Assembly: GCF_900230215.1 (NCBI RefSeq)
Contig: NZ_LT907982.1
Location: 124,001-188,000, forward strand
Direction of reading: 5' to 3'
DNA length: 64,000 nt
DNA from: Jatrophihabitans sp. GAS493
GTDB lineage: Bacteria; Actinomycetota; Actinomycetes; Mycobacteriales; Jatrophihabitantaceae
Both the position numbers and the translations under genes were made by a program. Under the pieces are notes generated by a model. That model was given only the letters and a program-made list of their open reading frames with translations, made no database searches and was not told the origin of the DNA. This document shows positions 27,357-36,310 of this stretch, piece by piece (the first letter of the stretch is position 1; the number at the start of each line of letters is the position of its first letter).

Positions 27357-27465
27357 CGGCGAGATAGGGAGCAGCAAGATAGGGAGTCACTCCCCATGTG
27401 CCGGGGGGCGCGGAGACCTACTTTCGTCTCAGGCAAGCAATCCACCACAACCTGAGGAGAACCCA

Positions 27466-27738
27466 ATGCCCCGTTACCTGGTCGAGCGGACTTTCACCGA
27501 CGGACTCGAGATCCCGATGAACGCCGACGGCGTGGCGACCTGCAGCGCGGTCGTCGACGCCAACACCAAGCAGAACGTCACCTGGGTGCACTCCTACGTC
27601 ACCACCGACAAGTCGAGCACCTTCTGCATCTATGACGCGCCCTCCCCCGAGGCGATCCGGGCCGCGGCCGATGAGACGCAGCTGCCGATCGACCGGATCA
27701 CCGAGGTACGCGTGCTCGATCCGTACTTCTACGTCTAG
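27466..27738 (+). CDS. DUF4242 protein, SCO4226 nickel-binding family
   Basis: A 90-residue alpha-beta protein: MPRYLVERTF, VTWVHSYVTTDKSSTFCIYD and the APSPEAIRAAADETQLPIDR segment match DUF4242. The family includes Streptomyces SCO4226, which binds nickel; the His in WVHSYV is a plausible ligand. A strong GAGGAGA precedes the ATG. The 110 bp upstream hold a direct repeat of AGATAGGGAG (27362 and 27377) and probably the promoter. Confidence 0.82.
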   Translation: MPRYLVERTFTDGLEIPMNADGVATCSAVVDANTKQNVTWVHSYVTTDKSSTFCIYDAPSPEAIRAAADETQLPIDRITEVRVLDPYFYV

Positions 27739-27788
27739 ACGTTCCGGCCGGAGGGGGAGCTCGGGTCGATGAGGTCCGGGTGCCGAGG

Positions 27789-29831
27789 CTAGACCGGGTG
27801 CACGAGCGCGCGCAGCGCTTCGATCCAGTCGGTGCAGGCGGGCAGCGCGACGTCGTCGACCCGAGCAATCTCCACCAGACCGCTCAGCGAACTGGTCCAG
27901 AAGGCCGGTGACCGTCGCAGTTCCGGCAACGAAATCAACGCTATTCGGGTCGGCATCCCGAGGTCGGCCGCCGCGTCCAGCACGCAGCGCCGGGTCACCC
28001 CGGGCAGCAGTTCGTCGGTGAGCGGCGGGGTCCGGAGCACACCGTCGGCATCGAGAACGAAGAGGTTTCCCCGGCTGGTCTCGAGCAGCTGATTCTGCTC
28101 ATCGAGGAAGATCGGAGTGGCCAGCTGCTCCGCCTCGATCGCCGCCAACTCACCTCGGTCGGCCCATTTGTGTCGCCAGATCCCCTTACTTCTTAGGGCA
28201 ACCCGTGCGTCGCAGGTGGTTCTCGCCGTCCTCGCAGGGGCAGCCGGGGCGGCTGCGACGGTGATCGTCAGCCCGTCCGGCCCGGCCCGCACGACGACCC
28301 GGACGATCGCTCGCTCCGGCCTTGTTCCGTCGCCCGAGCCCGGCCCGGCAACGGCCACGATTCGAGCCGGCAGGTCGTCTGGGAGTTCGGCGGCGAAGAG
28401 TTCGCGACAGGAACGCCCCAGGCGGGCCAGGTGGTCGGCCAGATGCTGGACCTCACCCCGGATGGCCAGCATCGTCTCCAGAAGTCCGCCGTCCAATTGA
28501 CTAGCGGTGGGGATCATCGCCGGTTCGACCAGATTCAGGTGACCGCCGGCGGCTGAGATGACCGGGGCCGCCTTCTGTAGACACTCCGCCCACTCCAGCA
28601 TCGGCACGCTGTCGGCCGTCACCCCACCCCCGACCCCGAACTGCACGCTCGGGCCGGCGATCTCGAAGGTCCGGATGGCAACGCTGAGCTCCATCCCCCA
28701 GGACGGGCTCAGGAATCCGATCGCGCCGGTGTAACCGCCGCGGCGGGTGGACTCCAGGTCCGCGATCACCTGCTGGGCCCGAATCTTCGGAGCCCCGGTC
28801 ACCGACCCCGGCGGGAAGCAGCTGGCGGCGACCTGCGCGTCACTCACTCCGGCCCGTACCCGCCCCTGAACCGTCGACACCAGGTGCCACACTCCGGCAT
28901 GCGGTTCGACCCGCAGCAGATTCGGGGTTCGCACGCTGCCCGGTTCGCAGATCCGGGCCAGATCATTGCGCATCAGGTCGACGATCATGACGTTCTCGGC
29001 CACCTCCTTGGCCGAACCACGCAGCCGACTCGGCCCCGGGTCCACGGCGGCTCCGTCGGCCAGTCGCGCCGAGGTGCCCTTGATCGGGTCGGTGCTGAGG
29101 GTCGGGCCGCGGCGGCGCAGGAAGAGTTCCGGGCTGAGGCTCAGCACGGACCGGCCGTCGGCTGCGCTGAGGTAGCCGCCGTGCGCAGGTCGCAGTCGCT
29201 CGTTGGCGGCATTGAAGATGCTCACCGCCGCCTGCCTCGGGTCAGAATCACCGGACGGATTGGCCTGCAGACGGGTGCAGATGTTCACCTGGTAGACCTC
29301 CCCGGCCCGGATCAGACCGATCGCCCGCTCCACGGCGACCAGATGCTCAACGCGCTGCGCCGCGGAGTACCGGAAGTCACCGATACCGAACGATTCCCGG
29401 GTCTCGGGGTTGGGCCCGGCATCGAGCAGTCGAATGATCTCCAGCCGGGCCTGGGCCAGTGCCACCTCCCGTTCGGGGCTGGCCAGCATCTCCAGCCGCC
29501 ACCCCTGCCCGGCGTCCCAGCGCAGCATGTGATCATAGAAAGCAAGGTGATTCTCATCGTCGTCGTAGCCGAGCTGGCCGATCCAGCCACCACCGACGAT
29601 GGAGGAATCGACGCTGTCCAGACGCGGTTGTACAGCCAGCGCTGACCAGGGATCGGCGCCGGCCGCAAGCCGAAGCAGCGGCTCCCAGGCGATCAGAACG
29701 CTGCCGTCGGCCCAGTCACCGCTGAGACAGATCAGCCCGTCACGACCACTCACCCGACTCAGCAGCTGCGATGGCGAGACACCCGATCCGAGGGACTCCG
29801 AGCGCGGAGTGCAGCGCAGACCTGCGAGCAC
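27789..29831 (-). CDS. pabBC: Fused aminodeoxychorismate synthase component I / 4-amino-4-deoxychorismate lyase
   Basis: A 680-residue fusion for p-aminobenzoate, a folate precursor. The N-terminal PabB domain (about 1-430) has DPIKGTSAR, whose Lys marks the aminodeoxychorismate type, then VMIVDLMRNDLARICEPGS and the PPGSVTGAPKI loop. The C-terminal PabC domain (about 435-680) is a class IV PLP aminotransferase: LLETMLAIRGEVQHLADHLA, a Lys in ALRSKGIWRHKW, and LLETSRGNLFVLD. GTG 29831 is the start, with GAAGGAGA five bases upstream. The glutaminase subunit PabA is not in the window. Confidence 0.9.
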   Translation of the reverse strand: MLAGLRCTPRSESLGSGVSPSQLLSRVSGRDGLICLSGDWADGSVLIAWEPLLRLAAGADPWSALAVQPRLDSVDSSIVGGGWIGQLGYDDDENHLAFYDHMLRWDAGQGWRLEMLASPEREVALAQARLEIIRLLDAGPNPETRESFGIGDFRYSAAQRVEHLVAVERAIGLIRAGEVYQVNICTRLQANPSGDSDPRQAAVSIFNAANERLRPAHGGYLSAADGRSVLSLSPELFLRRRGPTLSTDPIKGTSARLADGAAVDPGPSRLRGSAKEVAENVMIVDLMRNDLARICEPGSVRTPNLLRVEPHAGVWHLVSTVQGRVRAGVSDAQVAASCFPPGSVTGAPKIRAQQVIADLESTRRGGYTGAIGFLSPSWGMELSVAIRTFEIAGPSVQFGVGGGVTADSVPMLEWAECLQKAAPVISAAGGHLNLVEPAMIPTASQLDGGLLETMLAIRGEVQHLADHLARLGRSCRELFAAELPDDLPARIVAVAGPGSGDGTRPERAIVRVVVRAGPDGLTITVAAAPAAPARTARTTCDARVALRSKGIWRHKWADRGELAAIEAEQLATPIFLDEQNQLLETSRGNLFVLDADGVLRTPPLTDELLPGVTRRCVLDAAADLGMPTRIALISLPELRRSPAFWTSSLSGLVEIARVDDVALPACTDWIEALRALVHPV

Positions 29832-29876
29832 AGCCGTCTCCTTCCGTCCGGGTGACGGCGTATTCTGCGGCTCATC

Positions 29877-30155
29877 ATGACTGATCAACGACCAGCCGCG
29901 GCAACGACTCCGACCGGCGCCGAGAAATCCAGCGAGCTGATCGTCGTCGAGCCGGTGACCGTGGACTCGCGCCGCATCCTCACGGTACTTACCGGGCTCT
30001 GGCTGCTTGCGCTCATCGTGCTCACCGCTATGTGGAGCTGGCTCGGCACGCACGGGCACCGCGACTGGCTCTGGACCGCACTGGCCGGAACGCTGCTCGG
30101 TCTGGCCGGGATCGTGCTGGCCGGGCGTCACCGCAGCGAGGGGCGTACCCGCTGA
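29877..30155 (+). CDS. DUF2530 membrane protein
   Basis: A 92-residue protein with two membrane helices, LTVLTGLWLLALIVLTAMW and WLWTALAGTLLGLAGIVLAG, separated by a short loop GTHGHRD. It ends in a basic tail. Matches the actinobacterial DUF2530 family, function unknown. Divergent from pabBC (45 bp) and convergent with the DUF3027 gene. Confidence 0.8.
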   Translation: MTDQRPAAATTPTGAEKSSELIVVEPVTVDSRRILTVLTGLWLLALIVLTAMWSWLGTHGHRDWLWTALAGTLLGLAGIVLAGRHRSEGRTR

Positions 30156-30162
30156 GCTCAGC

Positions 30163-30933
30163 TCAGACGAACTGTTCGTCCTCGTAGATCTCGCCGACCG
30201 GCTCCGACAGCGAGGCAACCTCGATGACCAGCTCGGAGTGCGCACCGCAGCCGTGCTCGACGCTGACGATCCGACCGTCGGAGTTGGCGATGGAGTTGGC
30301 ACAGGCGCCGAAAGCCGCGGCCAGCGAGCCGGCCAGCGGGAGGTAGAAGCCGCAGGTACCGCAGTGGGCAGGGGCGTGACGAGCCATCGCGGTGTCCGGA
30401 CCGGTCTCGCCGAGCTGCCAGCGCTCGGCGGTGTCCAGTCGCCCTTCGCGGGACATCACGTGCACGCGGCCGACGCCGAGTTCGGCGGCTACCGCTTCCA
30501 CAGCCGGGTCGTCGGAGAGCGTGTACGCGGGGGCCAGTCGCGGGTCATTGGGGTCGGCCGGGATCAGGTCACCGGGGCTGAGGTCGCCGGGGCGGACGCG
30601 CTCATTCCACGGCACCCAGGCTGGGGCCAGCAGCGCGTCGGTGCCTGGCAGCAGCAGCACCTCGTCGATGGTGATCACCTTGGAGCGGGATGCCCGGGCA
30701 ACCGTCACCGACCAGTGCCAGCCGGTGTAGCCGGGCACTGAGGCGGCGAAGCGATGGGTGACGATTCGGTCGGCGACGGCGTCGGCTCCGAGGTACTCGC
30801 CGACCTCCTGCTCACTGGCCTCGACGGCCGCGGCGCGCGCTAGGTCGGCTGCGGCGGCACAGGCCGCATCGAGCTTCGCGACGACGTTCGATGGGCGCTG
30901 TTCAAGCTCGACGGTGGTGTCCATAGATGTCAC
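30163..30933 (-). CDS. DUF3027 family protein
   Basis: A 256-residue actinobacterial protein of unknown function. Conserved parts include VTHRFAASVPGYTGWHWSV, LLPGTDALLAPAWVPW, and a metal-site-like HCGTCGFYLPL with later CANS and HGCGAHSE. Start is GTG 30933 or ATG 30924. It sits beside the menaquinone and MFS genes, divergent from the latter, as I recall from Streptomyces gene order. Confidence 0.85.
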   Translation of the reverse strand: MTSMDTTVELEQRPSNVVAKLDAACAAAADLARAAAVEASEQEVGEYLGADAVADRIVTHRFAASVPGYTGWHWSVTVARASRSKVITIDEVLLLPGTDALLAPAWVPWNERVRPGDLSPGDLIPADPNDPRLAPAYTLSDDPAVEAVAAELGVGRVHVMSREGRLDTAERWQLGETGPDTAMARHAPAHCGTCGFYLPLAGSLAAAFGACANSIANSDGRIVSVEHGCGAHSELVIEVASLSEPVGEIYEDEQFV

Positions 30934-30992
30934 GCGTTCATTGTGCTTGATTCAGCGCGGTTCGACCCAATCGGCGCACTCACTTCCGCGCG

Positions 30993-32732
30993 GTGGGGCA
31001 GGATGGAGAGGTGTCCAGGGACGAGCAGCGGCGATCCGATGAGCGACCGCGCTCGCGCTTCTCCCGCTCCGGACACACCCACCATCCGCAGGCCGTCCAG
31101 CCACCGCCTCCGCCCGCTGCGCAGCCGGCCGCACCGCCGCCGACACCGCCGCCGCCGACACCGCACCCGTCAGCGCAGCAGCCGCCCTACTACGGGCCGC
31201 CGGAAAATCCGCCGCCGGGCAACATGGCGCCGGGCAATGTGGCGCCGGTAAAGAAGTCCCTGCCGCGCAGCGTCGCCGCCACATCCAATCGGGCCGCTCG
31301 TGGGCTGGTACGCCGGGTGGTCGAGGCCAGCAAGGCCGACGGTGCCCACGAGTCGGGCCTCACCGCGCTGATCTGGAACCAGGTGCTCTCCTACGGCACG
31401 GACGCGATGATCACGGTCGCACTGGCCGGCACCGTCTTCTTCGGCGCCTCGACCCACGCCCAGCGCGGCAACGTGCTGCTGTACCTGCTGGTGACGATGG
31501 CGCCGTTCGCGGTGGTGGCCCCGGTGATCGGCCCGGCCCTGGATCGGCTGCAGCATGGTCGCCGCTGGGCGATGGCCGGCACCGCGATCGGGCGGGCCGT
31601 ACTGGCGATCATGATGGCCGAGCACTCCGACAGTCTGCTCGTCCTCTACCCCTGCGCGCTCGGCTCGCTGGTGCTCTCCAAGGCTTACAGCGTCATCCGC
31701 TCCTCGGCCGCGCCGAGGCTGGTGCCGCCGCAGATGTCTCTGGTCGAGGCGAACGCCCGCCTATCCCTCTTCGGGCTGGGGTCCGCGATCCTCGGCGGCG
31801 CCTTCGTCGGTGTCGTCATCAAACTCTCGGGCTCCTACACCGCGGGCCTGCTGGTCACCGCGGTGGCCTTCGCCGTCTGCGGCTTCTTCGCCTTCAAGCT
31901 GCCGCCCCAGGTCGACTCGGCCGCGCCGGCGCCACGACATCCGGAGGAGCCACGGCGGGGGGCCACCGAGCAGCCAGTGCCCAGCTGGCAGCGTCTGATG
32001 CGCTGGGCCAGTCGGGGCATGCAGCCGCAGGTGGTGACCTCCCTGCAGGGTGAATCCGCGCTGCGTTTCCTCTCCGGGCTGCTCACCATCTACCTCGCCT
32101 TCTACATCGAGTCCACCTCCGAGGGCTTCGATGCCGTCCTGGCCCTCGGCGGCATCGCGGTCGGCACTGGTGCCGGCAACTTCCTCGGCACCGGAATCGG
32201 GACGCGGCTGAAGTTGAGACGACCCGAGATCGTCATCACCGTCGGGGTCCTCGCGTCGGCACTGGTCTGCATCATCGTCGCGCTCTTCTTCAGCATGTGG
32301 CTGGCCGTGGCCGGCATGTTCGTCAGCTCCGTCGCCAACTCGTTGAGCAAGATCGCCCTCGATGCGGTGATCCAGCGTGACGTCGAGGAGAAGTTCCGCT
32401 CCAGCGCCTTCGGCCGCTCCGAGACGTTCCTGCAGCTGGCCTGGGTCGTCGGCGCGGCGATCGGTGTGGTGCTGCCCTCCAAGGACGGTCAGGTCGGGTT
32501 CTGGGTAGCCGGTGTCACGCTCGGCATCGTCGGCAGCGTGGTGGCCCTGCGCAACCGGGCGATCGGCCGCGGAATGGGCCGGCCGACCGAGGCCGATCAG
32601 GCTCGACCGGCACCCGGTAACGTCTCCGGTGGATATCCGGGGGCACCTCCGGGAGCAACTCCGGGGGCAACTCCGGGGGCACGGTATGCACCGGACTCCC
32701 CGTACCCGCCGAATCCTCAGTACCCGCAGTAG
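30993..32732 (+). CDS. MFS-type membrane protein with proline-rich tails
   Basis: A 579-residue membrane protein. Residues 1-90 are a Pro/Gln-rich cytoplasmic tail (PPPPPAAQPAAPPPTPPPPT). About 12 hydrophobic segments follow from TDAMITVALAGTVFFGAS to VGFWVAGVTLGIVGSVVALR, then a Pro/Gly/Tyr-rich tail with PGATPGA repeats. The core resembles MFS exporters (APVIGPALDRLQHGRRWAM). Start is uncertain: GTG at 30993 or at 31011. It precedes DUF2771-mqnB-mqnD on the same strand, a common actinobacterial order. Substrate unknown. Confidence 0.8.
   Translation: MGQDGEVSRDEQRRSDERPRSRFSRSGHTHHPQAVQPPPPPAAQPAAPPPTPPPPTPHPSAQQPPYYGPPENPPPGNMAPGNVAPVKKSLPRSVAATSNRAARGLVRRVVEASKADGAHESGLTALIWNQVLSYGTDAMITVALAGTVFFGASTHAQRGNVLLYLLVTMAPFAVVAPVIGPALDRLQHGRRWAMAGTAIGRAVLAIMMAEHSDSLLVLYPCALGSLVLSKAYSVIRSSAAPRLVPPQMSLVEANARLSLFGLGSAILGGAFVGVVIKLSGSYTAGLLVTAVAFAVCGFFAFKLPPQVDSAAPAPRHPEEPRRGATEQPVPSWQRLMRWASRGMQPQVVTSLQGESALRFLSGLLTIYLAFYIESTSEGFDAVLALGGIAVGTGAGNFLGTGIGTRLKLRRPEIVITVGVLASALVCIIVALFFSMWLAVAGMFVSSVANSLSKIALDAVIQRDVEEKFRSSAFGRSETFLQLAWVVGAAIGVVLPSKDGQVGFWVAGVTLGIVGSVVALRNRAIGRGMGRPTEADQARPAPGNVSGGYPGAPPGATPGATPGARYAPDSPYPPNPQYPQ
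32637..32684 (+). repeat. 12-bp tandem repeat in the MFS C-terminal tail
   Basis: Four consecutive units related to CCGGGGGCAACT encode the Gly-Ala-Pro/Thr-rich tail. Units differ by one to three bases, so this is likely slippage-generated and length-variable between strains. Confidence 0.75.
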
Positions 32733-32763
32733 TTGGCCAGCACAAGCAGGAGCAGAGAACCAG

Positions 32764-33225
32764 ATGAAGTCTTTCCGCCGCATCGGCGTCATCGCCGCCG
32801 TCACCCTCGCTGCCGCCGGGGTGCTGAGCGCCTGCGACAAGCCGGTGCCGCTGGTCACCGTGCTGGCCAACAACACGGCAACTCAGCTGACGCCGCAGGT
32901 GTACTGCTTCGATCCACAGAGCTGCCGCAAGTCCGGGGAGAACCCCGAGCCGGTCAAGGCGCGCGCCGGCTCCACGATCAGCATCGATGTGCCGAAGTCG
33001 GTCGCCGACAAGGCTTGGCTGGTGAGCGCCTACTCGCTGGATGACAGCAACAAGGCCACCGCCATCGAGGGGGCGGGCACGACGCTGCTGCACGACCAGA
33101 ACAACGCCCGCATCAACGTGCCCTTCACCGGCACGACGTACTACATCGCCATCCAGCAGACGGACGGCAAGACGGCCACCGGCATCTGGCAGGCCGCCGT
33201 GCAGATCACCGGCTCCGAAGGCTGA
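32764..33225 (+). CDS. DUF2771 lipoprotein
   Basis: A 153-residue probable lipoprotein. The signal sequence IGVIAAVTLAAAGVLSAC ends in lipobox LSAC, placing lipidated Cys at residue 24. The rest, including VPLVTVLANNTATQLTPQVY and TTYYIAIQQTDGKTATGIWQ, is beta-rich and matches actinobacterial DUF2771 of unknown role. It follows the MFS gene by 31 bp and precedes mqnB by one base. Confidence 0.83.
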   Translation: MKSFRRIGVIAAVTLAAAGVLSACDKPVPLVTVLANNTATQLTPQVYCFDPQSCRKSGENPEPVKARAGSTISIDVPKSVADKAWLVSAYSLDDSNKATAIEGAGTTLLHDQNNARINVPFTGTTYYIAIQQTDGKTATGIWQAAVQITGSEG

Positions 33226-33226
33226 G

Positions 33227-33913
33227 TTGACGCAGCTGCTGATCGTCACCGCGGTCGAACCGGAGCGAGATGCGGTCTGCCGGCATCTGGACGCCCGGGG
33301 TGACCTGCTGGGCTGGCAGGCCGTCTCGGTTGCCGACACCCCGCTGGGGCGCGTCACGGTGCTGGCCGGTGGCGTCGGTCCGGCGGCATCGGCCGCCTCC
33401 ACCGCGGCCGCCCTCGCCAACGCGGGCAGTACCCCGTTCGACCTGGTGCTGAGCGCGGGCATCGCCGGCGGTTTCGACGTCGAACCTGGGGGCGTGGTCA
33501 GCGCGACACAGATCGTCTTCGCCGACCTCGGCGCCGAGACGCCGGGTTTCGAGTCGGCCTCCGAGCTGGGCTTCGGTCACGACACCTACCCGGTCTCGCC
33601 CCAAATCGCGGCCGAACTCGCGCAACGCACCAGGGCCCGGCTGGGCAGCGTCCTGACCGTCTCGACGGTCACCGGCACCGCCGCCACCGCCGCGCTGCGC
33701 CGGGGCCGCCACCCGGACGCCAGGGCCGAGGCGATGGAGGGGGCCGGCGTCGCCGCCGCCGCCGTCGCCGCCCAGACCCCCGTCGCTGAGCTACGCACGA
33801 TCAGCAACCTCGTCGGCCCGCGGGACCGGTCGTCGTGGCGGATCCCGCAGGCCCTGGATGCGCTGGCCGCCGCCGTCCGCGACCTCACCTCGACCCCATT
33901 GGAGATCAGATGA
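33227..33913 (+). CDS. mqnB: Futalosine hydrolase
   Basis: A 228-residue nucleosidase of the futalosine menaquinone pathway, releasing hypoxanthine from futalosine. It has the MTA/SAH nucleosidase-like fold: LLIVTAVEPERDAVCRHL, VLAGGVGPAASAASTAAALA, LSAGIAGGFDVEPGGVV, and AEAMEGAGVAAAAVA with the ligand-binding EGAG. TTG 33227 is the best start, one base after the DUF2771 stop. It overlaps mqnD by ATGA. The mqnB assignment is strengthened by mqnD being next. Confidence 0.9.
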   Translation: MTQLLIVTAVEPERDAVCRHLDARGDLLGWQAVSVADTPLGRVTVLAGGVGPAASAASTAAALANAGSTPFDLVLSAGIAGGFDVEPGGVVSATQIVFADLGAETPGFESASELGFGHDTYPVSPQIAAELAQRTRARLGSVLTVSTVTGTAATAALRRGRHPDARAEAMEGAGVAAAAVAAQTPVAELRTISNLVGPRDRSSWRIPQALDALAAAVRDLTSTPLEIR

Positions 33914-34740
33914 GCAGCCCGCTGCAGCTGGCCTACTCGCCCTGCCCGAACGACACCTTCACCTTCCATGCCTGGACCCACGGGCTGATCACCGGCGCAC
34001 CGGCGACCGAGGTGACCTACGCCGACATCGACGTGACGAACACGGCGGCGCTGGACGGTCGCTTCGACGTGGTGAAGGTGAGCTACGCGGCGCTGCCCTG
34101 GCTGCTCGACAAGTACCGCCTGCTCCCCTGCGGCGGCGCACTCGGTCGTGGCTGCGGCCCGCTGGTACTGGCTCGCGAGGAGCTGCCGAACCTGGACGGG
34201 CGAAGCGTCGCCGTCCCGAGCGAGCGTTCCACCGCCTACCTGCTCTTCCGCCTCTGGGCCGCCGGTCAACGCCCGGCCAGCATCGACGTCGTGCCGTTCG
34301 CCTCGATCATGCCGGCGGTGCGCGACGGGCGCTACGACGCCGGACTGGTGATCCACGAGGCCCGCTTCACCTATCAGAACTACGGGCTGCAGTCGCTGGT
34401 CGACCTCGGCGCCTGGTGGGAGAGCGACACCGGGCTGCCGATTCCGCTCGGCGCGATCCTCGCCCTGCGCGACCCGTCCCGCCCCGAACTCGAGCCGGCG
34501 GCGCTCAGCACGACGATCCGGGCCTCGGTGGATTACGCCTGGGCGAACCCCGCCGCGAGCGCCGACTACGTCGCCAAGTACTCCGACGAGATGTCGGCCG
34601 AGGTCTCGGCCCAGCACATCGCGCTCTACGTCAACTCCTTCACCCGCGACCTCGGCGATGAGGGCTTCGCCGCCGCCCAGACACTGCTGGAGCGAGCCCA
34701 TCAGGAGGGGCTCACCCCGGCCGCTCCGCCGCTGCGCTGA
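33910..34740 (+). CDS. mqnD: 1,4-dihydroxy-6-naphthoate synthase
   Basis: A 276-residue MqnD, which converts cyclic dehypoxanthine futalosine to 1,4-dihydroxy-6-naphthoate. The signature LAYSPCPNDTFTFHAW is at the N-terminus. FDVVKVSYAALPWLLDKYRL, GRGCGPLVLA and IHEARFTYQNYGLQSLVDLG match the family's two-lobed fold. ATG 33910 overlaps the mqnB stop (ATGA). mqnA and mqnC are not in the window. Confidence 0.94.
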   Translation: MSSPLQLAYSPCPNDTFTFHAWTHGLITGAPATEVTYADIDVTNTAALDGRFDVVKVSYAALPWLLDKYRLLPCGGALGRGCGPLVLAREELPNLDGRSVAVPSERSTAYLLFRLWAAGQRPASIDVVPFASIMPAVRDGRYDAGLVIHEARFTYQNYGLQSLVDLGAWWESDTGLPIPLGAILALRDPSRPELEPAALSTTIRASVDYAWANPAASADYVAKYSDEMSAEVSAQHIALYVNSFTRDLGDEGFAAAQTLLERAHQEGLTPAAPPLR

Positions 34741-34790
34741 GTGCACCCGGCCACCTGCGGCGAGGGGGCCGACCAGCTGGGCGGCTGGGC

Positions 34791-34817
34791 TGTATGGGCA
34801 ACCTCCTCGCCCATACA
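34791..34817. promoter_or_regulatory. Inverted repeat between mqnD and aldo/keto reductase
   Basis: Perfect arms TGTATGGGC (34791-34799) and GCCCATACA (34809-34817), loop of nine. It lies 50 bp after mqnD and 73 bp before the next start. It may end the mqn transcript or be an operator for the reductase; lack of a T-tract leaves both open. Confidence 0.55.
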
Positions 34818-34889
34818 CAGCACCGGCGAGTACCTTCGAAGAGGTAAAGCCCATTTGTATATAGATCCGATAGGGAATGTGATTACTCG

Positions 34890-35861
34890 ATGGAGTACAC
34901 GCACCTCGGCCGTACTGGCCTAAAGGTCAGCCGCCTGGTACTGGGCACCATGAACTTCGGGCCGGAGACCGACGAAGCTACCGCGCATTCGATCATGGAC
35001 GCCGCACACGGGTACGGCATCAACTTCTTCGACACCGCCAACGTCTACGGCTGGGGAGAGAACCGGGGCCGCACCGAGGAGATCATCGGCAACTGGTTCG
35101 CCACCGGAGGCGGCCGCCGCGAGAAGACGGTGCTGGCCACCAAGCTCTATGGCGACATGAGCGACTGGCCCAATGACGGGCGTCTCTCCGCGCTGAACAT
35201 CCGCCGGGCGCTGGACGCCAGCCTCAAACGCCTGCAGACCGACTACATCGACCTGTACCAGTTCCATCACGTCGACCGCGAGACGCCCTGGGAGGAGATC
35301 TGGCAGGCGATCGAGGTCGCCGTCGCCCAGGGCAAGATCCTCTACGCCGGCAGCAGCAACTTCGCCGGTTGGCACATCGCCCACGCGCAGGCCGCGGCGG
35401 CCCAGCGAAACTTCACCGGGCTGGTCAGCGAGCAGTCGATCTACAACCTGCTCACCCGCAGCGTCGAGCTCGAGGTGCTCCCGGCGGCCCAGCACTACGG
35501 CCTCGGTGTCATCCCATGGTCGCCACTGCATGGCGGCCTGCTCGGCGGGGTGCTGCGCAAGGAGCGGGACGGAAGTCGTCGGAACAAGACCCGGGCCGCC
35601 GATGCGCTCACCGCCCACCGCGACCAGATCGAGCAGTACGAGGCGTTCGCCGAAGAGCTCGGCCACGAGCCCGGTGACATCGCGCTGGCCTGGCTACTGC
35701 ATCAGCCCGCCGTCACCGCGCCGATCGTCGGCCCGCGCACCCACGAGCAGCTCGACGCCGCGATACGCGCCTTGGACGTCAAACTGGATGAGAAGGCGCT
35801 GACGCGCCTGGACGAGATCTTCCCCGGCCATCGCACTGCGCCGGAGGACTACGCCTGGTAG
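34890..35861 (+). CDS. Aldo/keto reductase
   Basis: A 323-residue NADPH-dependent aldo/keto reductase of the Kv-beta-like/YajO type. TIM-barrel features are MEYTHLGRTGLKVSRLVLGT, FFDTANVYGWGENRGRTEE (catalytic Asp and Tyr), VLATKLYGDM (Lys), YQFHHVDRETPWEE (His) and the cofactor end APIVGPRTHEQLDAA. All four catalytic residues are present. Substrate unknown. Confidence 0.9.
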   Translation: MEYTHLGRTGLKVSRLVLGTMNFGPETDEATAHSIMDAAHGYGINFFDTANVYGWGENRGRTEEIIGNWFATGGGRREKTVLATKLYGDMSDWPNDGRLSALNIRRALDASLKRLQTDYIDLYQFHHVDRETPWEEIWQAIEVAVAQGKILYAGSSNFAGWHIAHAQAAAAQRNFTGLVSEQSIYNLLTRSVELEVLPAAQHYGLGVIPWSPLHGGLLGGVLRKERDGSRRNKTRAADALTAHRDQIEQYEAFAEELGHEPGDIALAWLLHQPAVTAPIVGPRTHEQLDAAIRALDVKLDEKALTRLDEIFPGHRTAPEDYAW

Positions 35862-35865
35862 GCCC

Positions 35866-35913
35866 CGCTTTTGGCAGATCCGCGTCACTGACGACGGGGA
35901 TCTGCCAAAAGCG
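35866..35913. terminator. 16-bp perfect inverted repeat between convergent genes
   Basis: Arms CGCTTTTGGCAGATCC (35866-35881) and GGATCTGCCAAAAGCG (35898-35913) with a 16-nt loop. It lies between the ends of the aldo/keto reductase (35861) and the cold-shock-domain gene (35927), so a bidirectional terminator is likely. The arms are longer and more AT-rich than other hairpins here. Confidence 0.7.
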
Positions 35914-35926
35914 ATCGAAGTTTCGG

Positions 35927-36310
35927 TCAGGCGTCGAGGTTGTCAGCGACCGCGCGGAGCACCGCGCCGACCTTCTTGGCCTCCGCCTTCTCCGGGTAGC
36001 GCCCCCGGCGAAGGGAGTTGGAGACGTCATCGAGCAGTTTGATCAAGTCCTCGACGATCGGGGTCATCTCCTCCGGGGGACGCCGTTGCGCGCGCACCAC
36101 CGAGGGCATCGGGTCGAGCAGCCGGACGGAGAGAGCCTGGCTGCCCTTGCGTCCCTGGACAATGCCGAACTCAACCCGCTGGCCCGGCTTCAGCGCATCC
36201 AGACCGGTCGGCAGGGCATCGCTGTGCACGAAGACGTCTTCGCCTTCGTCGTCGGCCAGAAAGCCGAATCCTTTTTCAGCGTTGAACCACTTCACCTTGC
36301 CGGTAGGCAC
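35927..36310 (-). CDS. Cold-shock-domain protein with C-terminal extension
   Basis: A 127-residue protein with a cold-shock domain (1-67): GKVKWFNAEKGFGFLADDEG holds RNP1 (KGFGFL), and DVFVHSDAL holds RNP2. A C-terminal extension of about 60 residues (PPEEMTPIVEDLIKLLDDVS and a basic AEAKKVGAVLRAVADNLD) follows. This long form is widespread in actinobacteria and distinct from 67-residue CspA. Start GTG 36310 has GAGGAG upstream. It likely binds single-stranded RNA or DNA. Confidence 0.9.
   Translation of the reverse strand: MPTGKVKWFNAEKGFGFLADDEGEDVFVHSDALPTGLDALKPGQRVEFGIVQGRKGSQALSVRLLDPMPSVVRAQRRPPEEMTPIVEDLIKLLDDVSNSLRRGRYPEKAEAKKVGAVLRAVADNLDA

Noticed and set aside
34890..35861. Aldo/keto reductase as a menaquinone pathway gene
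   Set aside because: It lies 149 bp after mqnD with an inverted repeat between and has general aldo/keto reductase motifs; no futalosine step needs it.
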